This document shows, piece after piece, positions 51,956-61,075 of a stretch of 64,000 bases of DNA; the stretch's first letter is position 1, and each line of letters opens with the position of its first letter. The translations under genes were made by a program, and so were the position numbers. Origin of the DNA: Bog-473 sp035534235 (GTDB lineage: Bacteria; Actinomycetota; Acidimicrobiia; Acidimicrobiales; RAAP-2); NCBI GenBank assembly GCA_035534235.1, contig DATLSH010000035.1, positions 16,835 to 80,834 on the forward strand. Direction: 5' to 3'. The notes below the pieces were generated by a model. It ran no database searches. It was not told where the DNA came from and saw only the letters and a list, made by a program, of their open reading frames with translations.

Positions 51956-52599
51956 CTCTGTCCCGGGTCGGCCCCGCTCCCCGGATCGGTACCGACCGGT
52001 TCGGCTGCACCCTTGCGGTGCCGGCGGACGCCGATGACCACGATGGCCACCACGACGAGTCCCAGCAACACGTACGAGACGATCCCCGACGCCTGCTCGA
52101 CCTTCTGGCCCACGAAGTACCCGAGCAGGCAGAAGGTGGTCCCCCAGACGATGCCTCCGGCCATGTTGGCGGGGAGGAAGATCCGGTAGGGCATCTCCGA
52201 CATGCCGGCGAGACCCGGCACCACCGCACGGAGGAAGGCGGAGAAGCGAGCCACGAACACGGCGATGCCGCCGCGGCGGTTCAGTTCCGCTAGGGCGCGG
52301 TCGATGCCCCGGTGGCGCTCGCGCAGCGGCCGTAGCTCAATGAGACGCCGGCCCCACCTCTTCCCGACCAGGTAGCCCACCGAGTCGCCGACAATGGCGC
52401 AGACGACGATGAGGATGACCAGTCCGACGATGTTCACCCGATTGCCGGCGGCCAGCACACCGCCGAGAATGGCGGCAGTCTCCCCGGGGAACACGAATCC
52501 CAACATGACGGCCGCCTCAGCGAAGATGAGGACGCCGACGAGGGTGTACGCCTGCCAACCCTGCAGGCCGAGGATGGGGTGGAGAAGGTGGCTGATCAC
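51952..52599 (-). CDS. DedA/SNARE-associated family membrane protein
   Basis: This has 215 residues and about five membrane segments. The family motifs are FPGETAAILGG near residue 37, GDSVGYLVGKRWG near residue 70, and FVARFSAFLRAVVPGLAGMSEMPYRIF near residue 115, with the conserved FxRxxP-type element. DedA proteins act in lipid scrambling and membrane homeostasis. The C-terminus is polar. GTG 52599 is used; no Shine-Dalgarno is evident. Confidence 0.88.
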   Translation of the reverse strand: MISHLLHPILGLQGWQAYTLVGVLIFAEAAVMLGFVFPGETAAILGGVLAAGNRVNIVGLVILIVVCAIVGDSVGYLVGKRWGRRLIELRPLRERHRGIDRALAELNRRGGIAVFVARFSAFLRAVVPGLAGMSEMPYRIFLPANMAGGIVWGTTFCLLGYFVGQKVEQASGIVSYVLLGLVVVAIVVIGVRRHRKGAAEPVGTDPGSGADPGQS

Positions 52600-52651
52600 G
52601 GCGCACGTCCCGGGAGCCGGTTGCCGCTTCGGACCGGTGCCACGCCGCCCG

Positions 52652-53767
52652 TCAGTTGACGGCGCGCAGCGTGTGCTGGCGAGGGTTCATCTGGCGCCAG
52701 CGGTCCACCACCTTCCCCATGAAGGCCTGGCCCGAGGAGACGTAGGTGAGGATGTCGGCCTGGCCCTGGGGTCGGGCCAGCATCCAGCTGTGCCCCCCGG
52801 GGACCCACTGCACCGGTGAACGGGCGATGGCCGCGAATTCGGTGGCCGCGGCTCCGGGCGTGATGCGGTCGAAGCAGCCCCACTCGGTCAGGATGGGCAT
52901 CTGGTGGGCCACCAGGGCGCGCACCTCGGTCCGCTGGTCGATGGACATCAGCATGCTGCCGATGGGCATGGACTGGGCCACGGTGCGTATGTTGCGCCGC
53001 ACATCGGGCAGGACGGAGCGCACGGTGGAGAACATGCGGCCGATGAAGAGATCCGGCAGGTCGAAGACGACCGCCGCCAGCATGTCGATCATGGGGGCGA
53101 TGTCGGGCGCCAACGGGGAGAGGAGTGCGGGCAGGAGGCCGTGACGTTCCTTCCACCCCGGAGTAGCCACCCCGTCCCGGTAGATCATCCCGAGTGTCCG
53201 GCGTGGGTGGTCGTGGGCGAACTGCACGGCGACCGCGCCGCCCATCGAATGCCCGAGGAGAATCACGGGTCCGGCGCCCACCTGGTGGACGATGGCCATG
53301 ACCTGATTGGCCAAGGTCTCCATTGAAACGTCCTGCCATTCGAGCGGATCGCTGCCGCCGAAGCCGGGCAGGCTCGGGTTGATGACTCGCCAGCCCAGCT
53401 GCTCGGCCAACCGGGCGCTCTCACGCCAGTACATGCCACCCCCGGCGAAGTAGCCGTGGATGTTGACGGCCCAGATGGGCGGCGTCCCCGGGCCATCGGG
53501 ACCGAAGGCGCCGACGTTGTCCGACACGGCGAAACGCAACCGCCGACCCTCGACCATGATGGAGCTGGGGACCATGCGAATGGAAGGTGCCTTGCGAATT
53601 TTGCGGGCGTACTGGTCACGAATGACGCCCAGGCCATGGGGGGCATGGCCAGCATCGAGAAGTTCAACCGGGCTCGGGCCGTCCAGGGGCGCCATGAGGG
53701 CCCCCGATATCTGCAAAGTGTCCTCGGGCTGCGCCGCAGCCTTCCCCTTGAAAAACCGAGCCCTCAT
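52652..53767 (-). CDS. Alpha/beta hydrolase
   Basis: This is a hydrolase of 371 residues, about 70 longer than the minimal fold. The triad is visible: Ser in LLGHSMGGAVA, Asp in EWGCFDRITPG and His in WVPGGHSWML. The oxyanion loop is NIHGYFAGG. The first 60 residues are charged and precede the hydrolase core. There is no signal peptide. The ATG at 53767 is used, and 149 bases separate it from the divergent amidohydrolase gene. The substrate is unknown. Confidence 0.8.
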   Translation of the reverse strand: MRARFFKGKAAAQPEDTLQISGALMAPLDGPSPVELLDAGHAPHGLGVIRDQYARKIRKAPSIRMVPSSIMVEGRRLRFAVSDNVGAFGPDGPGTPPIWAVNIHGYFAGGGMYWRESARLAEQLGWRVINPSLPGFGGSDPLEWQDVSMETLANQVMAIVHQVGAGPVILLGHSMGGAVAVQFAHDHPRRTLGMIYRDGVATPGWKERHGLLPALLSPLAPDIAPMIDMLAAVVFDLPDLFIGRMFSTVRSVLPDVRRNIRTVAQSMPIGSMLMSIDQRTEVRALVAHQMPILTEWGCFDRITPGAAATEFAAIARSPVQWVPGGHSWMLARPQGQADILTYVSSGQAFMGKVVDRWRQMNPRQHTLRAVN

Positions 53768-53916
53768 TGCGTGACACTCCCGTCGCCCTGGCTCAGGCGC
53801 ATCTTCGCCCCCAACAAGGAGATTCCTCCGTCTCCCGACTCCAACCGTACCTGAACCCGGCCTCCCCGCGGCACCACCCGCGTGCGCCGGAGCGGCCAGA
53901 ATGCCACGATGGGGTC

Positions 53917-55584
53917 ATGAGCGCTGATCTGGTCATCCGTGGCGGAACCGTCATTGACGGGACCGGATCCCCTGGCCACGAGGCTGACGTGGCGGTGCAC
54001 GACGGTCGGATCACCGAGGTGGGCGTCGGCCTCTCCGGCGCGCGCACGCTGGACGCCACCGGGCAGGTCGTCTGCCCCGGCTTCATCGACATCCACACCC
54101 ACTACGACGCCCAGGTGTTCTGGGACCCGTCGTTGACCCCGTCCTCTTTCCACGGGGTGACGACGGTGGTGGCGGGGAATTGCGGATTCTCCATCGCACC
54201 CATCCGCCCCGAGGGCGTGGCGCTGATGGCGCGCACCCTGCAACACGTGGAGGACATGAGCTTCGACACCCTGGCCGTCGGCGTGCCGTGGGACGAGTTC
54301 GAAACATTCCCTCAGTACCTCGACGCCGTCGCTCGCCGGGGCACCGCGTTGAACTTCGCCTGCTATGTAGGCCACACGGCGGTGCGCCTTTTCGTGATGG
54401 GAGAGGAAGCGTATGAACGCCCCGCCACCGACGACGAGATCGCCCGCATGCAGGCAGTGGTGGCCGAGGCCATGGCCGGGGGTGCCGCCGGCTTCGCCAC
54501 CAGCGCGTCACCGACCCACAACGGCGATAGCGGCCGGCCGGTGCCCTCCCGGGTGGCCGATCTGGCGGAGCTCCGGGCGCTCCTGGGCCCCCTGCGCGAC
54601 GCAGCCCGCGGGGTGGTGGCCCTGCTGCCCGGCGGGGTGTTCGAAAACGAGGAGATCTTCGCCCTCCAGCGTGAGATCGGCCGCCCCTTCACCTGGACGG
54701 CGCTGCTGACCGTCAAGGGCTACCCGTATCACGAGAAGGTCATCGCCGAGCATGACGCGGCGTGGGCCGACGGGGTGGAGGTGTGGCCCCAGGTGTCCTG
54801 CCGGCCGCTGGTGTTCCAGATGAACCTGTCCGAACCGTTCACGCTGAACATGCGCCCTTCCTTCGCCGCGCTGATGGGCAAGTCCAAGAAGGACCGCGTG
54901 GCGGCGTACCGCGACCCCTCGTGGCGGGATTCGGCCTGGGCCGACGTCAGTGGGAAGAAGGGCGGCTTCCCGCTCAACTGGGCCGCAATTTCGGTGGCCG
55001 AATCGGGTACCCACCCCGAACTGGCGGACCGTCCCGTCGCCGTCCTGGCCGAGGAGCGGGGATGCACCCCCCTCGACGTGATGCTGGACATATCGCTGGA
55101 CGACAACTTGGAAGCGCGCTTCTGGTCCGTGCTGGCCAACGACGACCCCGAGGCCATCGCCTGGCTGCTGCCGCGGGACAACGTGCTGCTCGGCCTGGCC
55201 GACTCGGGCGCCCACGTCTCGCAGCTCTGCGACGCCTGCTTCTCCACCGACCTGCTCGGCAACTGGGTGCGCGAGCGGGGTGTCATGCCGCTTGAGCGCG
55301 CCATCCACAAGCTGACCGCCGAGCCCGCTTCGGTATACGGCTTTCATGACCGCGGCACCATCGCCGTGGGCCAGGCGGCCGACATCTGCGTCTTCGATCC
55401 GGCCACCGTGGCCCCGGGCCCCCTGCGCCGCATCCGCGACTTCCCGGCCGACGGCGAGCGCCTCACGGCGGATGCCCCAGTCGGCATGACGCACCTGGTG
55501 GTCAACGGTGTACCGGTGCGCGTGGATGGTGAGCCCGACGCCGAGGGGTTGGCAGCCCGGCCCGGAGCGGTGTTGCGCGGCTGA
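53917..55584 (+). CDS. Amidohydrolase, N-acyl-D-amino-acid deacylase family
   Basis: This is a metal-dependent hydrolase of 555 residues. The start MSADLVIRGGTVIDGTG is typical. The metal His pair is HTHYDAQ near residue 60, the metal-bridging Cys is in VVAGNCGFSIAP, another segment is YVGHTAVRLFVMG, and the late Asp is in GLADSGAHVSQL. The C-terminal barrel-strand domain with GQAADICVFDP is complete. The sequence of the central domain is closer to amidohydrolases of unknown substrate than to the D-aminoacylase type enzyme. ATG 53917 is preferred; the open frame upstream lacks support. Confidence 0.85.
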   Translation: MSADLVIRGGTVIDGTGSPGHEADVAVHDGRITEVGVGLSGARTLDATGQVVCPGFIDIHTHYDAQVFWDPSLTPSSFHGVTTVVAGNCGFSIAPIRPEGVALMARTLQHVEDMSFDTLAVGVPWDEFETFPQYLDAVARRGTALNFACYVGHTAVRLFVMGEEAYERPATDDEIARMQAVVAEAMAGGAAGFATSASPTHNGDSGRPVPSRVADLAELRALLGPLRDAARGVVALLPGGVFENEEIFALQREIGRPFTWTALLTVKGYPYHEKVIAEHDAAWADGVEVWPQVSCRPLVFQMNLSEPFTLNMRPSFAALMGKSKKDRVAAYRDPSWRDSAWADVSGKKGGFPLNWAAISVAESGTHPELADRPVAVLAEERGCTPLDVMLDISLDDNLEARFWSVLANDDPEAIAWLLPRDNVLLGLADSGAHVSQLCDACFSTDLLGNWVRERGVMPLERAIHKLTAEPASVYGFHDRGTIAVGQAADICVFDPATVAPGPLRRIRDFPADGERLTADAPVGMTHLVVNGVPVRVDGEPDAEGLAARPGAVLRG

Positions 55585-55735
55585 GGAATTGGGTGCCCGC
55601 GACGCGGGATCGCCGGTGCCCTCACCAGCGCTCGTTTGGCGTTTTTATTGGGAAATTCGTGATTTTCAGAGGGTGCCTCGGTTTCACAGATCGGTCGAGA
55701 ACTTCCCGATCGGAATCTTCGGATGCCTCAGTGAA
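55585..55735. promoter_or_regulatory. AT-rich region upstream of the exported envelope proteins
   Basis: A stretch of about 45 bases (55633-55677) is far richer in A and T than its surroundings (runs of TTTTT, GGGAAATTCGTGATTTTC). It is preceded by a small CCCGC-GAC-GCGGG hairpin that may end the amidohydrolase transcript, and followed by an ATCGG...CCGAT repeat. No firm -35/-10 pair can be named. A promoter and structured 5' leader are likely. Confidence 0.4.
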
Positions 55736-56653
55736 ATGAGTGGCCACATGTCCTACTCCCCTTGGAAGTCACATCGCTCCGTTGTGACACATCACCCATC
55801 GTCAACCGGAGCCTCGCTTTCGCGGCACGTGGTCCTGTGCTCCCTCCTCGGAGCGTTCGCACTCTTCTTGCCGTCCAACGCCAACGCCATCAGTAGCGCT
55901 GATGCCGTATCCGGCTCCGCATTCGGCGCCAGTGTCGCTCTCCTGAACACCACCGTCGTGCCACCCACACCGGCCGTGACGCTGCCGGCCACCGGTGCTG
56001 CGCAATCGGCCAACCTGGCCAACATCCCGGTCAACCCGCTGGTCTACACCGGTGTGTTGACGGTCACCACGGCAGCGACGCACGCCATTCAACCCACCCA
56101 GGTCGTCAACAGCAGCGCCGATGTCGCCAACGCGGCCCTGATCAACGGTGTCGTTGCTCCGGGAAACCTCGGAGCATCAGTCCTGTCTGCGGACGCCATC
56201 CACACCGTCTGCACGTCAGATGCCACGGGATCCACCGGTGGCACCACCCTTGTCAGTCTGGTCATTGACGGGACGCCGGTCCCGGTGAGCGATGCCATCA
56301 ATCAGGTCCCCACCCTGCCCTCGGCCCTGTCGCCCCTCCTCAGTGTCGAGATCAACAAGCAGGTGATCACCAACTCCGTCGGGGCAACCGGCATCACTGT
56401 GGATGGCGTCGTGGTCACCTTGTTGTCCGGGTTGGACAATGGTGCGGTCATCATTCTGTCGCAGAGCAAGTGCGGGGCGACGGGTCCTGACATCAATGTT
56501 CCCCCGACGGCCACCGGAGTCGTACCCAACAGTGGGCCGACGACCAACTCCTCGAACACGGGAACGGGCGTGGTCACTGGAGCGGAGACCGCTGCAGTCA
56601 CACCGGCTGCGACTGCTCCTCTCGCCCCGGCGGTGGTCGGGGTGACGGGCTGA
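55736..56653 (+). CDS. Exported protein of the choice-of-anchor P type
   Basis: This has 305 residues. The signal peptide is VVLCSLLGAFALFLPSNANA. The mature part is rich in Ala, Val, Thr, Asn and Ser, with strands such as SGSAFGASVALLNTT, VVPPTPAVTLPATG and TLVSLVIDGTPVPVS, resembling the actinobacterial choice-of-anchor P proteins. It has two lone Cys (HTVCTSDA and QSKCGATG) and ends in a Thr/Ala/Pro tail. ATG 55736 or ATG 55748 may be the start; neither has a clear ribosome-binding site. A surface or wall role is likely, with no enzymatic motif seen. Confidence 0.65.
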   Translation: MSGHMSYSPWKSHRSVVTHHPSSTGASLSRHVVLCSLLGAFALFLPSNANAISSADAVSGSAFGASVALLNTTVVPPTPAVTLPATGAAQSANLANIPVNPLVYTGVLTVTTAATHAIQPTQVVNSSADVANAALINGVVAPGNLGASVLSADAIHTVCTSDATGSTGGTTLVSLVIDGTPVPVSDAINQVPTLPSALSPLLSVEINKQVITNSVGATGITVDGVVVTLLSGLDNGAVIILSQSKCGATGPDINVPPTATGVVPNSGPTTNSSNTGTGVVTGAETAAVTPAATAPLAPAVVGVTG

Positions 56654-56660
56654 CCGCGCC

Positions 56661-56689
56661 TGCTCCGGGGGCAACAACAACCCGGAGCA
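56661..56689 (+). terminator. Hairpin after the choice-of-anchor gene
   Basis: TGCTCCGGG (56661-56669) pairs perfectly with CCCGGAGCA (56681-56689) around an 11-base loop containing CAACAACAA. It begins 8 bases after the stop codon at 56653 and lies before the transpeptidase gene. No U-tract follows. Confidence 0.6.
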
Positions 56690-56721
56690 CGTGTGGGTGC
56701 CATGGCCGCACCGCTGGTCTC

Positions 56722-57474
56722 ATGAGGAGAGTTGGGCGCACGGCGCTGGCCGCGAGCCTGGCGGCACTCACGCTGGCATCTTGCAGCAGCAGCAGCGGAT
56801 CCCACCAGACGGTGTACGGGGCGACGCTCCACTTTCGACACCCATTCGTCCGCACGTTGCCGGTCGCCCCCCGCGGCACGACGTTGGTGGCCAACACCCA
56901 TGGGGCGATCCCAGGGTATTCGGCACCCGGCGGGACACCTGCAGAGCAGATACCGGCGACATGGCACGGGGCGGTGTCCGCACTCCCGGTGGTGCGGGAG
57001 AGTCCGGGGTGGGTCGAAGTGCGCCTGGCCCAACGGCCCAACGGATCGATGGCGTGGGTGCGAGACAGCGATGTGACGTTCACATCGACCCCCTACAAGA
57101 TCCTCATCGACCTGAAGACCACATCCCTCGTCCTCTTCAAGGATGACAAACCGATCTTCGGCGCTCCGCTCGGCATCGGGACGGTGAGTGATCCGACACC
57201 GACCGGTCAGTTCTTCGTCGCCTTCTTCGCCGCCTCTCCGAGCACGGGGTACGGGCCGTTCGTGATCGTCAGTTCCGGCCACTCGAATGCCATCTCGGAC
57301 TGGGAGAGTTCGGGCGACGCCATGATGGCGATCCACGGTCCGCTCAATGCGGATGCCCAGATCGGCACGCTCGGCGCCCGCGTCTCGCACGGGTGTGTCC
57401 GCCTCCACGTCGCCGACCTCCTGCACCTGCGCAACGTTCCTGCCGGCAGTCCTATTGACGTGGTGGCTTCGTAG
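56722..57474 (+). CDS. L,D-transpeptidase lipoprotein
   Basis: This is a wall enzyme of 250 residues that should form or edit 3-3 peptidoglycan cross-links. The lipobox LTLASC near residue 20 marks a lipoprotein. The N-terminal half is a beta-rich SH3-like region. The YkuD domain (residues about 125-250) has AIHGP and the full motif SHGCVRLH with His223 and Cys225. The ATG at 56722 has no clear Shine-Dalgarno. It is a second, canonical transpeptidase besides the GYW-repeat one near 3 kb. Confidence 0.88.
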   Translation: MRRVGRTALAASLAALTLASCSSSSGSHQTVYGATLHFRHPFVRTLPVAPRGTTLVANTHGAIPGYSAPGGTPAEQIPATWHGAVSALPVVRESPGWVEVRLAQRPNGSMAWVRDSDVTFTSTPYKILIDLKTTSLVLFKDDKPIFGAPLGIGTVSDPTPTGQFFVAFFAASPSTGYGPFVIVSSGHSNAISDWESSGDAMMAIHGPLNADAQIGTLGARVSHGCVRLHVADLLHLRNVPAGSPIDVVAS

Positions 57475-57503
57475 CAACGACGACCCGTGGCCGCCCGGCG
57501 TCC

Positions 57504-58298
57504 TCAGGTGACGTCGCGGCGGAACGTGGTGAAGTAGCCCAGCGCAAGGGGGATGAGGCCCCAGGCCAGCATGACCAGGCCGCCCTTCCACCAGCTCAGG
57601 AGCTGGAGCGCCGGGTCGTGGCGGTTCCCCAGGCCGCGGGCCAGCAAGCCGGCCAGGGCCTGGCTGGCGGCGGAGGGGAGCCAATTGAGGTTGTAATGGA
57701 AGATGGCCCGGGCCAAGAGGACCAGGAGCATCTCAAGGATGAAGGTGGTGCCGATGGTGATCAGGATGGCGGCCACCTGGTTCTTGACCAGTGTGCCGAA
57801 GCCGAGACCGAAGAGCCCCAACAGGATGGTGGAGGCCAGCAGCCCGGGCACCACGGCCCCGAATTGATCCACCACCTGGGAGCTGACGCCTCCCAGGGCG
57901 GCATTCCACGCCAGGCCGATGGCGAACACCGTCACCAGGGTCAGGCAGGCAATGAGCACGCACCAAAGCGTGGTGACGAAGACCTTGGCGGCCAACACGC
58001 GGGTCCGCACGGGCGTGAGCACGAACGTCGAGGTCATCGTCTTGTTGCGGTACTCGCCGGTGATGCAGATCACACCCAGGATCGGCGCCAGGAAGGTGAT
58101 GCCGAAGTAGCCGGCTCCAAGAAGCTGGCGCAGGTGGGGCACCCCCTGAACGTAGGAGAAGGTGTGGCCGGGGTAGCCCTGCGCGGCGAAGAGCCCCGTC
58201 ATATAGAGGATGGTCAGCGGGAAGGCCAGGCCGAACGTCACCCACACACCCGGCATGGTGCGCATCTTGAGCATCTCGGCCCGGATGGCGGTCATCAC
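57504..58298 (-). CDS. ABC-2 type transporter permease
   Basis: This is the membrane part of an ABC exporter, 264 residues with about six helices. The N-terminal amphipathic segment EMLKMRTMPGVW leads to the first helix VTFGLAFPLTILYMTGLF, a layout typical for ABC-2 permeases. The middle segment TGEYRNKTMTSTFVLTPVR is the conserved cytoplasmic loop that contacts the ATPase. GTG 58298 (GTGA overlap) or ATG 58295 (TGATG) may start it. The cargo is unknown. Confidence 0.85.
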   Translation of the reverse strand: MMTAIRAEMLKMRTMPGVWVTFGLAFPLTILYMTGLFAAQGYPGHTFSYVQGVPHLRQLLGAGYFGITFLAPILGVICITGEYRNKTMTSTFVLTPVRTRVLAAKVFVTTLWCVLIACLTLVTVFAIGLAWNAALGGVSSQVVDQFGAVVPGLLASTILLGLFGLGFGTLVKNQVAAILITIGTTFILEMLLVLLARAIFHYNLNWLPSAASQALAGLLARGLGNRHDPALQLLSWWKGGLVMLAWGLIPLALGYFTTFRRDVT

Positions 58299-59236
58299 GA
58301 AGAGAGACTCGCCTCGCCGAACCCGAGCCCGGAGGTGAGCTCGAGGAAGATGGACTCCAGGTCGGCACCCTGGTTACTCAACTCGTACAGCACGATCTGG
58401 TGGGTGGCCAGCAGCGGCCCGATCTGTTCGGGCGTCACCCCGTCGATGGCGACCATGTCGTGGGCCAGACGGCGGAAGCGCAGGCCCTCCTGGTCGAGCA
58501 GGGAGCACAGGCGATCGCCTTCGGGCGTGCGCGCCTGCATGCAGGCGCCGGTGAGGCCCGACGTCATGGCCTCCAACGGGCCCTGTGCCTTGAGTTGCCC
58601 GTGCGACACGATGACGGCGTCGTCGATGGTCTGGGCCATCTCGGCCAGCAGGTGGGAGGAGACCAGGATGGTGCGACCCTCGCCGGCCAGGTAGCGCATG
58701 AATTCTCGCAACCAGGCAATGCCTTGCGGGTCGAGGCCATTGGACGGCTCGTCCAGGATGAGAATGTCGGGATCGCCGATGAGTGCACTGGCCAGCTCAA
58801 GGCGCTGGCGCATCCCCATGGAGAAGCCGCCGACCTTGCGGCGGGCGTCGTCGGTCAACCCCACCAGGTCGAGCACCACGTCGGCCCGGGCCTCGTCGTG
58901 GCCCCCGGCGCGAGCCACCATGCGCAGGTGGGTGCGGGCGCGCCGGGCCGGGTGGAAGCTGGTTGCCTCAAGCACGGCGCCGACCAGGCCCGAGGGATTG
59001 GGGAGTTCCCGGTAGAATTTCCCGCCGATGGTGGCCTGCCCGGCCGAGGGACTGACCAGGCCGAGGAGCATGCGCAGCGTGGTGGTCTTACCCGAACCGT
59101 TGGGGCCGAGGAAGCCGGTGACCCGCCCGGGCGCCACGGTGAACGAGAGGTTGTCCACGGCCACCACGTCACCGAAGTGCTTGGAGAGCCCACTGATCTC
59201 AATGGGTAGACCACGCGGCGTGGCGCTGGTGGTCAT
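58295..59236 (-). CDS. ABC transporter ATP-binding protein
   Basis: This is the ATPase partner of the permease that follows, 313 residues. Walker A is GPNGSGKTT near residue 45, the signature region is GFSMGMRQRLELASAL, and Walker B is ILILDEPSNGLDPQG. It closely resembles the ATPase at the left end of the window in motif context, so the two pairs may be paralogous. The ATG at 59236 has TATCGT 7 bases upstream and no Shine-Dalgarno, a leaderless start. Confidence 0.9.
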   Translation of the reverse strand: MTTSATPRGLPIEISGLSKHFGDVVAVDNLSFTVAPGRVTGFLGPNGSGKTTTLRMLLGLVSPSAGQATIGGKFYRELPNPSGLVGAVLEATSFHPARRARTHLRMVARAGGHDEARADVVLDLVGLTDDARRKVGGFSMGMRQRLELASALIGDPDILILDEPSNGLDPQGIAWLREFMRYLAGEGRTILVSSHLLAEMAQTIDDAVIVSHGQLKAQGPLEAMTSGLTGACMQARTPEGDRLCSLLDQEGLRFRRLAHDMVAIDGVTPEQIGPLLATHQIVLYELSNQGADLESIFLELTSGLGFGEASLSS

Positions 59237-59296
59237 TGCAGCGACGATAGTGCCGGCCCTTCCTCAGGACCGGTCACCCGATGGGGCCCGGCGGCA

Positions 59297-60379
59297 TCAA
59301 AAGGTGACGATCTGCCGGATGATCTCGCCCTTCTGCAGGGCGGTGATCCCGGCACCGACCTCTTCGAGGGGCAGGCGGGTGCTGATCATCCCCTCAAGAT
59401 CAATGCGGCCGGCGCGCCACAAGCGGATCAGGCGGTGGAACTCGGTCCGCACGTCGGCTGAGCCGTAGAAGCTTCCCAGCAGCTTCTTCTCGGAGAAGAA
59501 GAGCTCGAAGCCGTTCAACTCCAGGATGGTCGCGCTACTGCCGGCCCCCACAATGACCGTGGTCCCGCCGCGCCGGGTGGCGTCCCAGGCCGCCCGGTAG
59601 GTGGACGGCGACCCGACGCACTCGAAGGCGTAGTCGAAGCCTTCCCCGCCGGTGATGGCGCCCTGCACCGCGGCAAGCTCATCGGGGTGCACGCCGTGGG
59701 TAGCGCCGAACCTCTGGGCGTCGGTGAGCTTGGAGGGGACCGTGTCGACGCCGACGATCTCCGCCGCGCCCGCCAGTCGAGCCCCCTGAATGGCGGAGAT
59801 GCCCACGCCGCCACAGCCGTATACGACCACGGAGGACCCCGGCCGGACCTTTGCCGTGTTGATGGCGGCGCCGACGCCGGTAGTGACACCGCACCCGATG
59901 AGGGCGCCGATCTCATAGGGCACATCATCGGGAATGACCACCACGCCCTGCTCGGGCAGGACGGATTCTTCGACCCAGGTGCCCATGCCGGCGAACCCGT
60001 ACAGGCCGCTGCCGTCGGCCCGGAGGTAGCGCTTGGCCGCGGCGAGCGAGAAGAAGATGGCGGTGCACAGATTGGGCTCGCCGCGCCGGCAGGCCGGGCA
60101 GCTCCCGCAGGGTGGGTTCCAGGCGACGATGACGTGGTCGCCCACCTGGCACGAGGTCACGCCCGGCCCTATCTCCAACACTTCGCCCGCCCCCTCGTGG
60201 CCGGGGATCACCGGGGCCATCTGGGGCAGCGTGCCGTCGATCGCGGAGAGATCGGAGTGGCAGATGCCGGCCGCGTGCATCCGGATCCGCACCTCGCCGG
60301 CGCGCAGCTCGCCGATGGAGACGTCGTCGATGATCTCGACCGTCCCGGTGCCGATGACGGTGCAGACGGCGGCGCGCAC
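59297..60379 (-). CDS. Zinc-dependent alcohol dehydrogenase (MDR family)
   Basis: This is a medium-chain dehydrogenase of 360 residues. Catalytic zinc ligands are Cys40 (AAGICHSD) and His61-Glu62 (IPGHEGAGE). Structural zinc is bound by Cys91, Cys94, Cys97 and Cys105. The Rossmann motif is VVYGCGGVGISAIQG near residue 185, with Asp (VGVDTVPSK) that selects NAD over NADP. The GTG lies 12 bases after the KstR-like gene, so both form one operon. The alcohol substrate is unknown. Confidence 0.87.
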   Translation of the reverse strand: MRAAVCTVIGTGTVEIIDDVSIGELRAGEVRIRMHAAGICHSDLSAIDGTLPQMAPVIPGHEGAGEVLEIGPGVTSCQVGDHVIVAWNPPCGSCPACRRGEPNLCTAIFFSLAAAKRYLRADGSGLYGFAGMGTWVEESVLPEQGVVVIPDDVPYEIGALIGCGVTTGVGAAINTAKVRPGSSVVVYGCGGVGISAIQGARLAGAAEIVGVDTVPSKLTDAQRFGATHGVHPDELAAVQGAITGGEGFDYAFECVGSPSTYRAAWDATRRGGTTVIVGAGSSATILELNGFELFFSEKKLLGSFYGSADVRTEFHRLIRLWRAGRIDLEGMISTRLPLEEVGAGITALQKGEIIRQIVTF

Positions 60380-60391
60380 GGATCGCGCCCG

Positions 60392-61000
60392 CTACGCCTG
60401 GGAGTGGGGGTGCGTGAGCTCGTCGGGCAGGAGCAGGCGGACCGAGACGGCCAGCTCGTCGTAGACGCGGGCCATGGTGGACCACCCGTTGATCCATCCG
60501 ACCAGCGCCGAGTACCAGACGTGGCCGATCATGCGGGCCCGGTCGGACATGTCGGGGATGACCGGCTCTCCCATGGCCCGGGTGATGATCCCCTCCATCA
60601 GCAGGGTGATCTGCTGCTGGCAGCCGACCGCGGCGGGATCCGGCGAGGAGAGCGAGGTGAAGACGGCGGCCACCAGGCGGGGTTGGCGGCCCATGGCCCG
60701 CAGCGCCCGGTCGAGCACGTCGAGCACCCGGTCGGCCGGCTGGGCGGCCCGGGGCGGGTGCTGGCCGATGCGGGTATCGAGCAACTCAATCCAGTGCACC
60801 AGGGTGGCAGCCAGCAGGTGGTCCTTGCTGGTGAAGTAACGGTAGACGGTGCCCATGGCCACATCGGCCCGCGCGGCGACGTCGCGCATCTGCACCCCTT
60901 CATACCCGCCGTCCAGCCCCAGCGCCATGGCGGCGTCGATGACCCGTTGGCGCCGCGCCTGCTGCGCACGGGTGAGCGGGCGGCTGAGCGTCTGCTCCAT
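60392..61000 (-). CDS. TetR-family regulator, KstR-like
   Basis: This has 202 residues. The DNA-binding part (residues 13-60) reads ARRQRVIDAAMALGLDGG, YEGVQMRDVAARADVAMG and TVYRYFTSKDHLLAA, which closely matches mycobacterial KstR, the repressor of cholesterol catabolism. The ligand domain ends in VSVRLLLPDEL, also KstR-like. The ATG at 61000 has TAGCAT exactly 6 bases upstream and no Shine-Dalgarno. It leads the alcohol dehydrogenase gene. No KstR-type operator (AAC-GTT pattern) is seen nearby, so the regulon is uncertain. Confidence 0.82.
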   Translation of the reverse strand: MEQTLSRPLTRAQQARRQRVIDAAMALGLDGGYEGVQMRDVAARADVAMGTVYRYFTSKDHLLAATLVHWIELLDTRIGQHPPRAAQPADRVLDVLDRALRAMGRQPRLVAAVFTSLSSPDPAAVGCQQQITLLMEGIITRAMGEPVIPDMSDRARMIGHVWYSALVGWINGWSTMARVYDELAVSVRLLLPDELTHPHSQA

Positions 61001-61075
61001 CCGGACATGCTAACCCCCGCCACCTGGATCTTAAGGATCGCTGGGGATTGTGGGGCGCCACTACGCTGCACAGCC
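61001..61075. promoter_or_regulatory. Divergent TetR promoters with imperfect dyad
   Basis: On the minus strand TAGCAT (61007-61012) lies 6 bases before ATG 61000, and on the plus strand TACGCT (61062-61067) lies 8 bases before ATG 61076. Between them is GATCTTAAGGATC (61027-61039), an imperfect palindrome around TTAAG that is unlike the GC-rich surroundings. It is a candidate operator for one or both TetR proteins. Confidence 0.5.
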
